Shown here one piece after another: positions 19,659 through 28,193 of a DNA stretch of 31,089 nucleotides (positions are counted from its first letter, which is position 1; every line of letters begins with the position of its first letter). A program made the position numbers and the translations under genes. Origin of the DNA: a virus. The notes beneath the pieces are model-generated. The model searched no databases and was not told the DNA's origin. It saw only the letters and a program-made list of their open reading frames with translations. Where the stretch lies: positions 1 through 31,089 of IMG/VR virus record IMGVR_UViG_3300038417_000018, one strand, 5' to 3'.

Positions 19659-20921
19659 ATGCCAGTCAACATCAATACCAACTCAGGCTCGAAGGCCATG
19701 CGGAAGATCCAGATGGGGCTGGAGGTAACACCGGGGACGATTGTGCCGGCCACAGCAGTGTGGCGCGGACCGGGTGTCCTGACGGATAACCGCCAGATCG
19801 TTTACCCGAAGGAGGATATCGGGATCGGGCCGGGAGCGGACCGGGTGTACATCCCCTTCCTGGGAGCGAGCCTGGCGCTAGCCCCGATCGAGGAGAATTT
19901 CGAGCAGGGACCGTACCTGTTCGAGCTGGGTGCCAAGAAAGTAGGGACGGGCGTGGCGGACGGCGCCGGATCCGGCAAGATCTACACCTACCCGTTCTGG
20001 TACAGCCAGGCCAACAAGCCAGTGCAGGCCGGGATCGGGATCCGGACATTCGAAGCCGGCGACGACATGCACTTCGAGAAGATGGAGTTCGGCTTCGCCG
20101 ACACGATCACGCTGGACGGCAAGAGCAAGGGCGCCTGGATGATGAGCGCCAGCCTGCTGGGGCGGCAGGTGACGATCGGGCCGACCTACACGGCCAGCAC
20201 GATCGCCTTCACCAACACCCATACCATCACCGACTCGGCTAACGGGCTGGGGGTGTTCCCGACGGGCGTGATCGTCAAAGTGATCGGCTCGAACCTGAAC
20301 GACGGCATCTACACGGTGACAACGGGTGTAGCTGGAACGCTGACCGTGTCAGAAACGACCGCGACGGAAATAGCCGGCAACACGATCACGATCACGCAGT
20401 TCTTCACCGGCGGTGGGGCCGGACTGGCTTTGCCGGTGGTGGAAGACGTGCCTTTCGGGGAAAGCAAGCTGTACATCGATGCGATCGGCGGAACGATGGG
20501 GGCAACGCAGATGGCAGGGTTGCTGGCAGCCACGCTGACGATCAAGACGGGCATCGTGGGGCAGGAAACCGCCAACGGGGCGATCACGTTCGACCACCTG
20601 GAATTCACGCCGGAAGATATCACGCTCAAGATGACCTTCCTGATGCAGAGCGGTGCGATCGCCGAGAAGAGGAACTGGCAAACCAAGGTGCCGCGGCTGG
20701 TGCGGATCCAGAGCCAGGGCAGCGCGCTGACCACGCCAGGCACGACCTATACCTACAAGACCCGCAACATCGACCTGGCGGGGGTGTGGGACAAGTTCGA
20801 TGCGATCGGGGATCAGAACGGGGTGGACATCATCGTGGGAACGTTCCATGCCAAGTACGACGCGACGGCGGCAAAGTATTGTCAGATCCTTTACGTCAAT
20901 CAAGTTGCGTCGCTTCCTTGA
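19659..20921 (+). CDS. major tail (tube) protein
   Basis: 420 residues, GAAGGAGATAAGCC upstream. The start (KAMRKIQMGLEVTPGTIVPA), GADRVYIPFLGASLALAPIE, FEQGPYLFELGAKKVG and the late strands (AGLLAATLTIKTGIVGQETA; FLMQSGAIAEKRNWQTKVPR) suit tail tube proteins of this phage group. A Thr-rich beta insert (about residues 172-250, TNTHTITDSANGLGVFPTGV ... GIYTVTTGVAGTLTVSETTA) makes it longer than a minimal tube protein and may project outward. Position directly before the frameshifting tail chaperone genes supports the call strongly. Confidence 0.82.
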   Translation: MPVNINTNSGSKAMRKIQMGLEVTPGTIVPATAVWRGPGVLTDNRQIVYPKEDIGIGPGADRVYIPFLGASLALAPIEENFEQGPYLFELGAKKVGTGVADGAGSGKIYTYPFWYSQANKPVQAGIGIRTFEAGDDMHFEKMEFGFADTITLDGKSKGAWMMSASLLGRQVTIGPTYTASTIAFTNTHTITDSANGLGVFPTGVIVKVIGSNLNDGIYTVTTGVAGTLTVSETTATEIAGNTITITQFFTGGGAGLALPVVEDVPFGESKLYIDAIGGTMGATQMAGLLAATLTIKTGIVGQETANGAITFDHLEFTPEDITLKMTFLMQSGAIAEKRNWQTKVPRLVRIQSQGSALTTPGTTYTYKTRNIDLAGVWDKFDAIGDQNGVDIIVGTFHAKYDATAAKYCQILYVNQVASLP

Positions 20922-20927
20922 GATAAG

Positions 20928-20980
20928 CATCGGCGGCCAAGGCCGCCGATGTGCCCGATGGCGGCTCGAAGCCGGCTCGG
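20928..20980 (+). repeat. twin palindrome, late-operon family, copy 5
   Basis: CATCGGCGGCC (20928-20938), AA, GGCCGCCGATG (20941-20951), a perfect 11-bp inverted repeat, then GGCGGC (20960-20965)-TCGAA-GCCGGC (20971-20976, one mismatch) and TCGGGCGAGAAGG before ATG 20997. Confidence 0.85.
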
Positions 20981-20996
20981 GCGAGAAGGATAAATC

Positions 20997-21437
20997 ATGA
21001 AGATCGATCTGAATAAGATTTTGGCGGAGAAGATCGTGGAGCCGCTGGATTTGGGGGAGTATCACGCACAGTTTGCGGGGCAGGTGATGCAGGTGTGGGT
21101 GAACCCGCCGATAGCGGTGCGGCAGCGCTATGCGGCGATCAGGCGGCAGATAGAGGGGATTCGGGAGGAGATCAAGGAAGAACTAAAGGCGAAGAAAAAA
21201 CTGGCAGCCGAGCGATCGCAGGAACGCGAAGCATTATCGGGCCGGCTGCTTAAAGAGCAGGCGGAGTGGCTGAGCCAGATCTGGAGCCAGGGGCCGGAAG
21301 ATACGCGCATGACGGCAGAGGAAGTGGAGCGGCTGCGCAGCGAGAGCCAGGAGACCAACCCGCGCCTGTTTTCCTGGCTGATCAGCCGGACGATCCGCTT
21401 GATGGCGGAGCACCTGGGCTTTGTAAAAAACGCATAA
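20997..21437 (+). CDS. tail assembly chaperone, short form (gpG-like)
   Basis: 146 residues. An N-terminal domain (ILAEKIVEPLDLGEYHAQFA, MQVWVNPPIAVRQRYAAIRR) is followed by a long charged coiled coil (IEGIREEIKEELKAKKKLAA) and a helical C-terminus ending FVKNA. It sits between the tail tube and tape measure genes, the place of lambda G/GT-type chaperones, and its 3' end carries a canonical -1 slippery heptamer, so it is the unshifted product that coats the tape measure during tail assembly. Confidence 0.85.
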   Translation: MKIDLNKILAEKIVEPLDLGEYHAQFAGQVMQVWVNPPIAVRQRYAAIRRQIEGIREEIKEELKAKKKLAAERSQEREALSGRLLKEQAEWLSQIWSQGPEDTRMTAEEVERLRSESQETNPRLFSWLISRTIRLMAEHLGFVKNA

Positions 21438-21467
21438 TCGCCGCCTGCCAGGATCTGGCGGTCGGCG
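21425..21467 (+). promoter_or_regulatory. programmed -1 ribosomal frameshift signal
   Basis: The slippery heptamer A AAA AAC (21425-21431) is in the correct phase of the upstream gene (gtA AAA AAC), six bases before its TAA. A stem starts eight bases later: 21439-21451 pairs with 21455-21467 (CGCCGCCTGCCAG with CTGGCGGTCGGCG), 13 pairs with one C-T mismatch and one G-T, loop GAT. This is the classic arrangement of tail chaperone frameshifts. Confidence 0.92.
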
Positions 21468-21637
21468 CAGCCACGGACGAACCCTACATGGCAAAGACGC
21501 TACGGGCCATGAAGGTGCACCAGGTGACCGGGAAGGCGCTCTGGCCGTGGGAAGTGGACGAAATCGTACCGGAAGACTGGTTGGAGGCGATCCTGGCGGT
21601 GGTGGACGAGATACCGAAGAGAACGCCAAAGAATTGA
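21431..21637 (+). CDS. tail assembly chaperone extension made by -1 frameshift (gpGT-like)
   Basis: After slippage at 21425-21431 translation continues in the -1 frame from CGC at 21431 for 68 codons to TGA 21637. This adds RIIAACQDLAVGAATDEPYM and TLRAMKVHQVTGKALWPWEV with DWLEAILAVVDEIPK, giving about 213 residues in all. The extension lacks its own ribosome site, and its helical, Trp-rich content is like T domains that contact the tail tube protein. It ends seven bases before the tape measure ATG. Confidence 0.85.
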   Translation, partial: RIIAACQDLAVGAATDEPYMAKTLRAMKVHQVTGKALWPWEVDEIVPEDWLEAILAVVDEIPKRTPKN

Positions 21638-21644
21638 GGCATAA

Positions 21645-23342
21645 ATGGCAAAAGATTCGCTCTTAAACATCATTTTGAATATTGTCAAGCAGGGCACGGG
21701 GGACAAGGACGCCAAGGACGGGATGGCGGACCTGGAGGGCCAGCTGGGCAATACTGCCCTGGCCCTGGCGGCCGAAGTGGTTGGTTTTACGACCCTGACC
21801 GGCGCCATTTTTGCAGGCATTGCAGCGCTGAAAAGTTGTATCGATGCAGCTGCGCAAGCCGAGACAGCCACCACACAGCTGGGGGCAACCCTCCTGAGCA
21901 CCGGACGCGCCGGTGAAATAAGTACGCAGCAAATTGCGGCCCTGGGGGCGAGCATGTCAGGACTCTTTGATACCACTCAAATAGAGCAGGCTGCCACTGT
22001 ACTGTTGCGCTACATGGACATTCCTACTGACCAAATTCCCGGCGACTTAAGGATGCTTGAGAATTATGCGGCTGAAATGGGAGGAACTTTACCGGATGCC
22101 GCCAACGTATTAGGCCGTGCGTTGGAAAGTGGGACGACGCGCAACCTGGGTTTTTCGCGAGAGATGTCGAACACCATAACCACGATGATGAGCGCGGGAG
22201 ATATCGCCGGCGCCGACGCCCTGATCATGGAACAATTCAACGATAAATTCAGCGGGCAAGCCTCTGCGGATCTGATGACCTATGCTGGCGCCACACAGGC
22301 AGTTAGTACCTCTATGGATAATTTGAAGGCGGCATCTGGCTCAGATCTTCTCTCCAATTTCACTCTAATAAAGTTGACCTTTGCAGATTTGATCAACGAA
22401 TACATTGAATGGGAGAGTCTTCAAAATGGTGGAAAACCTACCGGGCTGGCCGCTTATGCAGGCGAAGTAGATTACTCAAAAATGTCTACGGCCGCCTTGA
22501 ACTCCGAGCTCGATCTGGTTAATAACGCGCTGGCAACGACAACCACAGAAACCGGAAAAGCGATGGCCGGCCATGCTCAACTGGCGATACAGACCGAACT
22601 GGACGCGAGGGCCCACCATGATTTCTCCAGCGTTTTAAAAGATCTCCCCGCCCAGCTGCAAAATTTAAAAATTGCTACCGATGATAGCGGAACAGCTGAC
22701 TATAAGGACACAAAGTACGTTTCGGACATGACGGGGGAATATAAAAACCTAATCACGCAACTGGGCCAGATGAGCCCACGAACAATCGCTGTTGGCGAGG
22801 CATTTGGACTGTTGACCGATCAGGAAATCACTGCCATGACCAACCTGCATAACTTCGATGCAGATATACAGGCATGGGGAAATAAACCGATCACTAAGAC
22901 TATTGTTCTGGACATGTGGTACCAGGAAAACGACCTCGGTTACGGCGGCAAAGTTACAGATGACGGATCCGCCCCGGCAGCCACCACAAGCGCCAGCACC
23001 GGCAGCGGCGGGAAAATACAACTGGCGCCTTGGGCTTCTGCGGCTGACAAGGCTTATGCTGCGGCCCATCCGGCGCAATACGCACCCGTGACCGGCAACG
23101 CGGCCGGCGGACCGGTGGGCCCAGGCACCTCGTTGTGGAACGAAGGCGGCCGGCCGGAGGTACTGGTGACGGGCAGCGGTGGGATGATCATCAGCCACGA
23201 TGAGGCCATGAAATCGCTGGGTGGCGGCGTCACAATCAATCTTTCCGTCAACGGCGCCGGTGATCCGGGGGCGGTGGCGCGGGAGGTGATCCGCCAGCTG
23301 GGCACCACGGTGAACCTGCAGGGAGCCAGGACCAGGCTATGA
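21645..23342 (+). CDS. tail tape measure protein
   Basis: 565 residues, with TTGAGG upstream. The N-terminus (LNIILNIVKQGTGDKDAKDG) and the hydrophobic segment LALAAEVVGFTTLTGAIFAG begin a long helical protein (AAQAETATTQLGATLLSTGR, ATVLLRYMDIPTDQIPGDLR). The C-terminus, NAAGGPVGPGTSLWNEGGRP, EVLVTGSGGMIISHDEAMKS and VTINLSVNGAGDPGAVAREV, is typical of tape measures. At about 0.15 nm per residue the tail would be near 85 nm, fitting a siphovirus. The middle third (about 22.0-22.9 kb) is clearly more AT-rich than the ends, suggesting it was exchanged. Confidence 0.88.
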   Translation: MAKDSLLNIILNIVKQGTGDKDAKDGMADLEGQLGNTALALAAEVVGFTTLTGAIFAGIAALKSCIDAAAQAETATTQLGATLLSTGRAGEISTQQIAALGASMSGLFDTTQIEQAATVLLRYMDIPTDQIPGDLRMLENYAAEMGGTLPDAANVLGRALESGTTRNLGFSREMSNTITTMMSAGDIAGADALIMEQFNDKFSGQASADLMTYAGATQAVSTSMDNLKAASGSDLLSNFTLIKLTFADLINEYIEWESLQNGGKPTGLAAYAGEVDYSKMSTAALNSELDLVNNALATTTTETGKAMAGHAQLAIQTELDARAHHDFSSVLKDLPAQLQNLKIATDDSGTADYKDTKYVSDMTGEYKNLITQLGQMSPRTIAVGEAFGLLTDQEITAMTNLHNFDADIQAWGNKPITKTIVLDMWYQENDLGYGGKVTDDGSAPAATTSASTGSGGKIQLAPWASAADKAYAAAHPAQYAPVTGNAAGGPVGPGTSLWNEGGRPEVLVTGSGGMIISHDEAMKSLGGGVTINLSVNGAGDPGAVAREVIRQLGTTVNLQGARTRL

Positions 23343-24835
23343 GCTACCCGACCCAGATGATCCCGCAGATCACGATCGCGGGCGTGGATGTTACCGCCCA
23401 CGTGGATCCGACACGCTCGACCTGCACGAACGTCCTGACCAAGCAGGTAGACACGGCCGAGCTCTACATGTTCGACGTGGCCAGCCTGAATATTCAGGAA
23501 TGGCAGGAAGTGATCATCACCGACCTGGTGAGCGGGACGAAGCTCTTCGGCGGGTACACCCAGCAGGGGGCGGTGGTGAGTTTCGGCGGAGGGACGCGCC
23601 TGGATATCAGCCCGCTGCACTGTGCGGACTACTCCTGCCTATTCGATCACATCCGTGTCAAAAAAGCGTATGCGCCCGTAAGCTCTACGATCACCGACCT
23701 GGCCATCCTGCAGGATATATTCTCCACTTACTGTACGATCATCAACACGAACACGTTCGTGTGGGCGGTCAACAGCTACCCCCGCATTACCTTTGCCCGG
23801 CTGACGCTGCGGGCGATCCTGGACCAGTTGGCCAGCGCAGCGAACGGCTTTTGGTACGTGGACTACAACAAGAAGTTGCACTTCGGGCTATCCGAGAGCA
23901 ACCCGGCGCCGTACGGCATCTCGGACGTGCTGGCGCACCAGGACCTGGCGACAGTGTTCCCGATGGGCAGCTTTACCCGCAATATTGATGGGACTGGGAT
24001 AGTCAACCGCGTGGAAGTGGTCGGCGGCACGTATCTCTCGGGAAATCAGACCATCGAGGTGGCAGGTACAGGCCAGTCGCCCATTGCATTTATCGGCCTG
24101 GCGATCCACGAGCAGACCGGGCAGGCACAGATCCAGGTCTGGCGCAACGACGGTACCCAGGTCACCCCGATCTGGACGGCCATGAGCGTACTGACGGTCA
24201 TGAACCAGGTGCCGACCGGTAACCAGGTGCTGTTTGATTTCAACGGCAAGACACTGACCCAGGCGGCGAACTGGCCGAACCTGACGAATGCCATCAAGAT
24301 CGCCTGCTGCTACGAAGCGCCCCTGGCTGACAGGTTCAGCGACGCCAATAGCTTCGCACAGTACGGGCTGCCGTGCTTCCTGGACGGCGAGATCGACAAT
24401 GCCAATATAACAGACAAGACCACCTCGAAGTTGATCGCCAGTGGTTTCCTGAAGGGCAACTCGATGGGGATCAAGGCGTATAACTGCACGGTCTGGCAGC
24501 CCGGGCTGCGCTCAGGCATGACCATCCCGATGGAGAATGCCGCGCAGAGCATCAACGGGACGCTGCTGATCCAATCGGTGACGACCAAGCTAGACAATGG
24601 CGGCTACGCCGAATTCGACCTGGCGCTGGGCGCATACCAGCCCAGCCTGGTGGATATTTTCATGAAGATCGCCCAAAACGCCCAACCATTACCACTCTAC
24701 AACCCGGGCGAAGTGCTGCAGGAAATGCTGCAGGCGGCAGACAGCCAGACCCAGTCAGACACGTTTTCTGTGGCTGCTTCCAGTCCGCCCTACTTGGTGG
24801 GCAGCTCCCTGAAAGTGGGGTACTTCCATGCTTGA
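23339..24835 (+). CDS. tail tip / baseplate hub protein (Tal-like)
   Basis: 498 residues, start coupled to the tape measure stop (ATGA). The N-terminal part (ITIAGVDVTAHVDPTRSTCT, TAELYMFDVASLNIQEWQEV, IITDLVSGTKLFGGYTQQGA) has the beta-barrel pattern of hub proteins, followed by TLRAILDQLASAANGFWYVD and YNKKLHFGLSESNPAP, which recur in tail-associated proteins of this type. The second half ends in LGAYQPSLVDIFMKIAQNAQ. It follows the tape measure, where the tail tip hub is normally encoded. No peptidase domain is visible. Confidence 0.72.
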   Translation: MSYPTQMIPQITIAGVDVTAHVDPTRSTCTNVLTKQVDTAELYMFDVASLNIQEWQEVIITDLVSGTKLFGGYTQQGAVVSFGGGTRLDISPLHCADYSCLFDHIRVKKAYAPVSSTITDLAILQDIFSTYCTIINTNTFVWAVNSYPRITFARLTLRAILDQLASAANGFWYVDYNKKLHFGLSESNPAPYGISDVLAHQDLATVFPMGSFTRNIDGTGIVNRVEVVGGTYLSGNQTIEVAGTGQSPIAFIGLAIHEQTGQAQIQVWRNDGTQVTPIWTAMSVLTVMNQVPTGNQVLFDFNGKTLTQAANWPNLTNAIKIACCYEAPLADRFSDANSFAQYGLPCFLDGEIDNANITDKTTSKLIASGFLKGNSMGIKAYNCTVWQPGLRSGMTIPMENAAQSINGTLLIQSVTTKLDNGGYAEFDLALGAYQPSLVDIFMKIAQNAQPLPLYNPGEVLQEMLQAADSQTQSDTFSVAASSPPYLVGSSLKVGYFHA

Positions 24836-25367
24836 GTTAACCCATTCGGACGGCCAGACCTTTGGCGGCATCTCCATCCTGCAGGCCTGGAAGCCGGGTA
24901 AGCTGGCCGGGCTGCTCTGGCAGGGCATGACGCTGCCAGAAGCCAAGGCTTATGCACTACGGCAGGGCTGGCTGGTGGATGAAAACACGGTCCACAACCT
25001 GGTTATGACCGGTGGTAAGAACTGGGAAGCCCAGATGATCGGCGGTTTACAGACGGTAGGCATAACATACTGCGCCATCGGGACAGGCTCGACTGCCCCA
25101 TTGGTAAGCGATACCCAGCTAGCTGCGGAAGCAGCGCGCATGGCGATCACGCTGGCCACGGTGGCCGTGAACGTACTGACCATCGATGCGTGGTTCGCGG
25201 CGGCTTCGTGCAACTATGCCATTGGCGAGGCGGGTTGGTTTGCCGGGCCAACTGCAACGGACACAGCCAACTCGGGAGTGCTGGTGGCGCATTACTTGCA
25301 GCCATACAACAACAGCGGCGGATCTCCCAATGATTTGACCCTGGAGTGGATCGACACGTTCAATTAG
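24828..25367 (+). CDS. tail tip-associated structural protein
   Basis: 179 residues, start overlapping the previous stop by eight bases. The C-terminal half (YCAIGTGSTAPLVSDTQLAA, EAARMAITLATVAVNVLTID, FAAASCNYAIGEAGWFAGPT) is a pattern of short tail or fibre-base proteins (IGTG-x-T-AP...SD). No enzymatic motif. Probably part of the adsorption apparatus. It ends in TAG. Confidence 0.6.
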   Translation: MLELTHSDGQTFGGISILQAWKPGKLAGLLWQGMTLPEAKAYALRQGWLVDENTVHNLVMTGGKNWEAQMIGGLQTVGITYCAIGTGSTAPLVSDTQLAAEAARMAITLATVAVNVLTIDAWFAAASCNYAIGEAGWFAGPTATDTANSGVLVAHYLQPYNNSGGSPNDLTLEWIDTFN

Positions 25368-25376
25368 GAGCTACCC

Positions 25377-26435
25377 ATGCCATTTCATATTCCAGTCCAG
25401 AACGGCGACACCGCCGACTACAATCTCTTCAACGCCCTGCCCGGAGGAGCGCTGTTAGTCTACAACAACTCTGGAGTCTCCCTGCCCGTTGGCACGTATG
25501 TAAAATTCGACCCAAGCTACACTTCCGGGCTAGGTGTGACCATTGCATCAACACTCTTCGACCAGAGAGTTTTGGGGCCGGTCATCGGAGGGACAATCGG
25601 CATTGGAGCGAGCGGCTACATCTCCGCCCCTGGATTTGCTCTGGCGCAGGCTCTTGTCAAAGACACAACCGTATTTGGACATTCCTTGACCACTGGCTCA
25701 GGTGGTTGGTTGGTGGATAGTGGCGGCGGTGGGTGGGGGCCAGGCATCGCGGGCTGGGCGCTTGGGGCGCAAGGCGCTGGTGGCCCAAACCTGATGAATA
25801 TCCTGTTACATCCGTATCCGCTGTTCTATACCGCCGCGCAGGTCATCACGCAGAAATATGGGGCAAACGATGTTGCGGTGGGCGGTGGAACTATCAATGC
25901 CAATGTGGTGAATGTCACGCCGAATCAATGCCTTTTGTTTTATGCATTTGATGCCCACGCAACTACTCTCGTGCCACTCTGGAACTCGTTGACCCCCACA
26001 CAAATTCAGGCCATATCTGGCGCCCTTTCGTATGTTGGGCAATTGCTCGGTCCTGGTGCGGCTACCGCAAACTTTACAGGAACCTTCACTACCTATGCCG
26101 GGGTGGGGGTTGCGCTGGCACTGAACGGTATCAACCAGGGCGGCGGGGCGGCGACATTCGGAACGCCGGTAAATCAAAACGGGGCTGGCGCATCTGTTAG
26201 TCTCACCGTGGCCTGTGTTCCAGGAGACATTGTTGTTTGCGTAACTTTGATAAAGGGTACATCCGTAACATTCTCCGGTAGAAACCAAACACCATTAATA
26301 AACGCGGCTGGGAGTGCCACAGCTTATGACGTTCAATGGGCTATTGCTGCCTCGACCTCCATAAGTTTTACTCTGACTATTGGCGGTTCGCTTACGGGCT
26401 GGAGTGCGGACGCGATGGCGCTGCATTCGGCATAA
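25377..26435 (+). CDS. probable tail fibre / receptor-binding protein
   Basis: 352 residues, GGAGCTACCC upstream. A capsid-spike-like N-terminal barrel (residues 1-90, PVGTYVKFDPSYTSGLGVTI, FDQRVLGPVIGGTIGIGASG) is followed by a Gly-rich hinge (SGGGGWGPGIAGWALGAQGA) and a beta-rich C-terminal domain (about 230-352, FTGTFTTYAGVGVALALNGI, VSLTVACVPGDIVVCVTLIK). Lower GC and different codon choice from neighbouring genes fit frequent exchange of host-range genes. Assignment is by position and composition, not by a named family. Confidence 0.6.
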   Translation: MPFHIPVQNGDTADYNLFNALPGGALLVYNNSGVSLPVGTYVKFDPSYTSGLGVTIASTLFDQRVLGPVIGGTIGIGASGYISAPGFALAQALVKDTTVFGHSLTTGSGGWLVDSGGGGWGPGIAGWALGAQGAGGPNLMNILLHPYPLFYTAAQVITQKYGANDVAVGGGTINANVVNVTPNQCLLFYAFDAHATTLVPLWNSLTPTQIQAISGALSYVGQLLGPGAATANFTGTFTTYAGVGVALALNGINQGGGAATFGTPVNQNGAGASVSLTVACVPGDIVVCVTLIKGTSVTFSGRNQTPLINAAGSATAYDVQWAIAASTSISFTLTIGGSLTGWSADAMALHSA

Positions 26436-26445
26436 GGAGAATGGC

Positions 26446-26736
26446 ATGACAACAGATGCACAGATTTACCAAGTCTACCTTTCCACCCAGCTCTACGCCT
26501 CCATCATGGTGGAAAATCTGAAGATGGCAAGTGTGATCGTGAGCGAAGACCCGGGCACGCCCAACCATGCCAACCGGCTGCTGTGGGCGAATTACATTTT
26601 TACCAACCCGGACGCAGCGGCGACGAAGATGCGCGTGGCGGTGATGAGCAACGGCGACATCCAGAACAATGACCTGTCGGACGCGACAGTCGGCTACGTG
26701 GTGGGATTCATGACCAACGTGGTGGCGAACCTGTAA
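26446..26736 (+). CDS. small structural protein
   Basis: 96 residues from ATG 26446 (AAGGAGAATGGC upstream). It contains AQIYQVYLSTQLYASIMVEN and LLWANYIFTNPDAAATKMRV, with no recognised domain. Located between the fibre-like gene and the endolysin, it may be a fibre-assembly or tail-tip component. Confidence 0.55.
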   Translation: MTTDAQIYQVYLSTQLYASIMVENLKMASVIVSEDPGTPNHANRLLWANYIFTNPDAAATKMRVAVMSNGDIQNNDLSDATVGYVVGFMTNVVANL

Positions 26737-26746
26737 AGGAGAAACT

Positions 26747-27799
26747 ATGCAGATTCAAGATCCAGTGCTGGTACCGGACGTGAGCGTGTGGTGCGACCAC
26801 ATCAACGCCAAGGAGTTCGAGAACGGCGGCTGCCAGTCCGTCATCGTTGGGCTGTACCCGATCATGGTGGGCGGGAAGTGGGTGCTCAACCCGGTCTGCC
26901 GGAACCAGTGTGTTGAAGTAGCGACCAACAGCAGCATGGTGCTGCAAGCATACTACTGGGACGACATCACGCTCAGCCCGACGATGCAGGCGGACTGGGT
27001 GGCGGAGACGATCCAAAAAGAGGGCTTACCGATCACGTTCGCATGGGCGGACCTGGAGCAGTGGTGGACGGACTGGGCGAAGTGGGCGGACGCCAGGCAG
27101 TGCAAGGTGCCATGGGCAGCCGTGCCGACGGCAAGTGGGCTGAACATCAGCAGACACATGCAGGTGTTCTGTGCGGCGCTGCGGGGCGGCTTCCCGGCCA
27201 CAGGTGTGTACACGAACAATGGGTTCGTGGGGAGCTGGGCGTACGGGATGAACGCCTGGCTGCCGGGTTATAAGCAATGGGTGGCGCAGTACAAACACGA
27301 GCCGAGCCAGGTCACAGCAATGAGCTGGGCACAGCTGCAGGCGGACTGGCTGCCGAATTACGATATTGCCCTGGCGGCGGGGCAGCTGCCCGGCCAGGTG
27401 ATGGGGCACCAGTTCACCGGCGACATGATCGAGCTGCCGGGCAGTTATGACCAGTACGGCAGGGAGCTGCCGCTGGATGTGAGCGTGTTCTCGAAGGCGT
27501 TCATCGAGGGTCTGCGCGGTGGCGTGCCAGTGCCTGCTGTACCCGTATCCGCACCTGCGCCAGTGCCCGCACCAGTGGCAGTGGCGACTCCGTCAACCCC
27601 TACGGTGGTGGGAGCGTACCAGGTGATCAAGACATCCTGGATCTTCGCGACGGCGAACGACGAGGCCGGCTGCAAGCTGCTGGGGCAGACGAAGCTGAAA
27701 GAGACCGTCACGGTGGAGCAGATCTCGGGCGAGTGGGCCCAGCTGAGCGCACCGGTCTTCGGCGGCTGGGTGCGGCTGGCGAATTTGAAGAAGATATAG
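26747..27799 (+). CDS. endolysin: GH25-like muramidase with SH3-type tail
   Basis: 350 residues, AAAGGAGAAACT upstream. Residues 1-250 resemble glycoside hydrolase family 25: PDVSVWCDHINAKEFENGGC with Asp11, the catalytic DxE in FAWADLEQWW (Asp102, Glu104), TGVYTNNGFVGSWAYGMNAW and GHQFTGD, ending in LPLDVSVF. A Pro/Ala/Val linker (about 258-285) leads to a C-terminal SH3b-like domain (residues 288-350, YQVIKTSWIFATANDEAG ... GEWAQLSAPVFGGWVRLANL) that probably binds the cell wall. No signal peptide, so export depends on the holins downstream. It would cut the glycan strand of peptidoglycan. Confidence 0.85.
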   Translation: MQIQDPVLVPDVSVWCDHINAKEFENGGCQSVIVGLYPIMVGGKWVLNPVCRNQCVEVATNSSMVLQAYYWDDITLSPTMQADWVAETIQKEGLPITFAWADLEQWWTDWAKWADARQCKVPWAAVPTASGLNISRHMQVFCAALRGGFPATGVYTNNGFVGSWAYGMNAWLPGYKQWVAQYKHEPSQVTAMSWAQLQADWLPNYDIALAAGQLPGQVMGHQFTGDMIELPGSYDQYGRELPLDVSVFSKAFIEGLRGGVPVPAVPVSAPAPVPAPVAVATPSTPTVVGAYQVIKTSWIFATANDEAGCKLLGQTKLKETVTVEQISGEWAQLSAPVFGGWVRLANLKKI

Positions 27800-27817
27800 A
27801 GAAAGGGAGAAAACATC

Positions 27818-28147
27818 ATGGCCGGCGAAAATATCAGTTTCGAGAAATACGTGGACAAGCTGGAAGAGCACATTGACCAGCGGTTCAAGGACGCCGACAA
27901 GGCACTTGATAAAGCATTCGAAGCGATGGATGCAAAACTAAGCCAACGCAATACGGAAATGAACGAGAAATTCCTGACCGCCAAAGACCTGGAGAAACCC
28001 TGTAAGGATATCGAAGATTTGAAAACTTTCCGGGCCGTGTTGGATGCCAAGGCCAGCCAGCGGGCGGTAAATTTTGCCATTGGGTTCTCAATGGCGGACC
28101 TGCTATTGGAGGTCGCCTGGATCGCCAGTAACCTGTTACACAAGTGA
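27818..28147 (+). CDS. coiled-coil holin-like membrane protein
   Basis: 109 residues, GAGAAAGGGAGAAAACATC upstream. Residues 8-75 are a charged coiled coil (FEKYVDKLEEHIDQRFKDAD, KALDKAFEAMDAKLSQRNTE) and the last 30 residues contain one hydrophobic segment (VNFAIGFSMADLLLEVAWIA). The layout is like XhlA-type accessory lysis proteins. It lies between endolysin and the multi-span holin candidate. Confidence 0.65.
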   Translation: MAGENISFEKYVDKLEEHIDQRFKDADKALDKAFEAMDAKLSQRNTEMNEKFLTAKDLEKPCKDIEDLKTFRAVLDAKASQRAVNFAIGFSMADLLLEVAWIASNLLHK

Positions 28148-28193
28148 GTCAACCGGGGCGAGAGCTCCGGATAAAGAAAAGGAGAAAAGGAAT

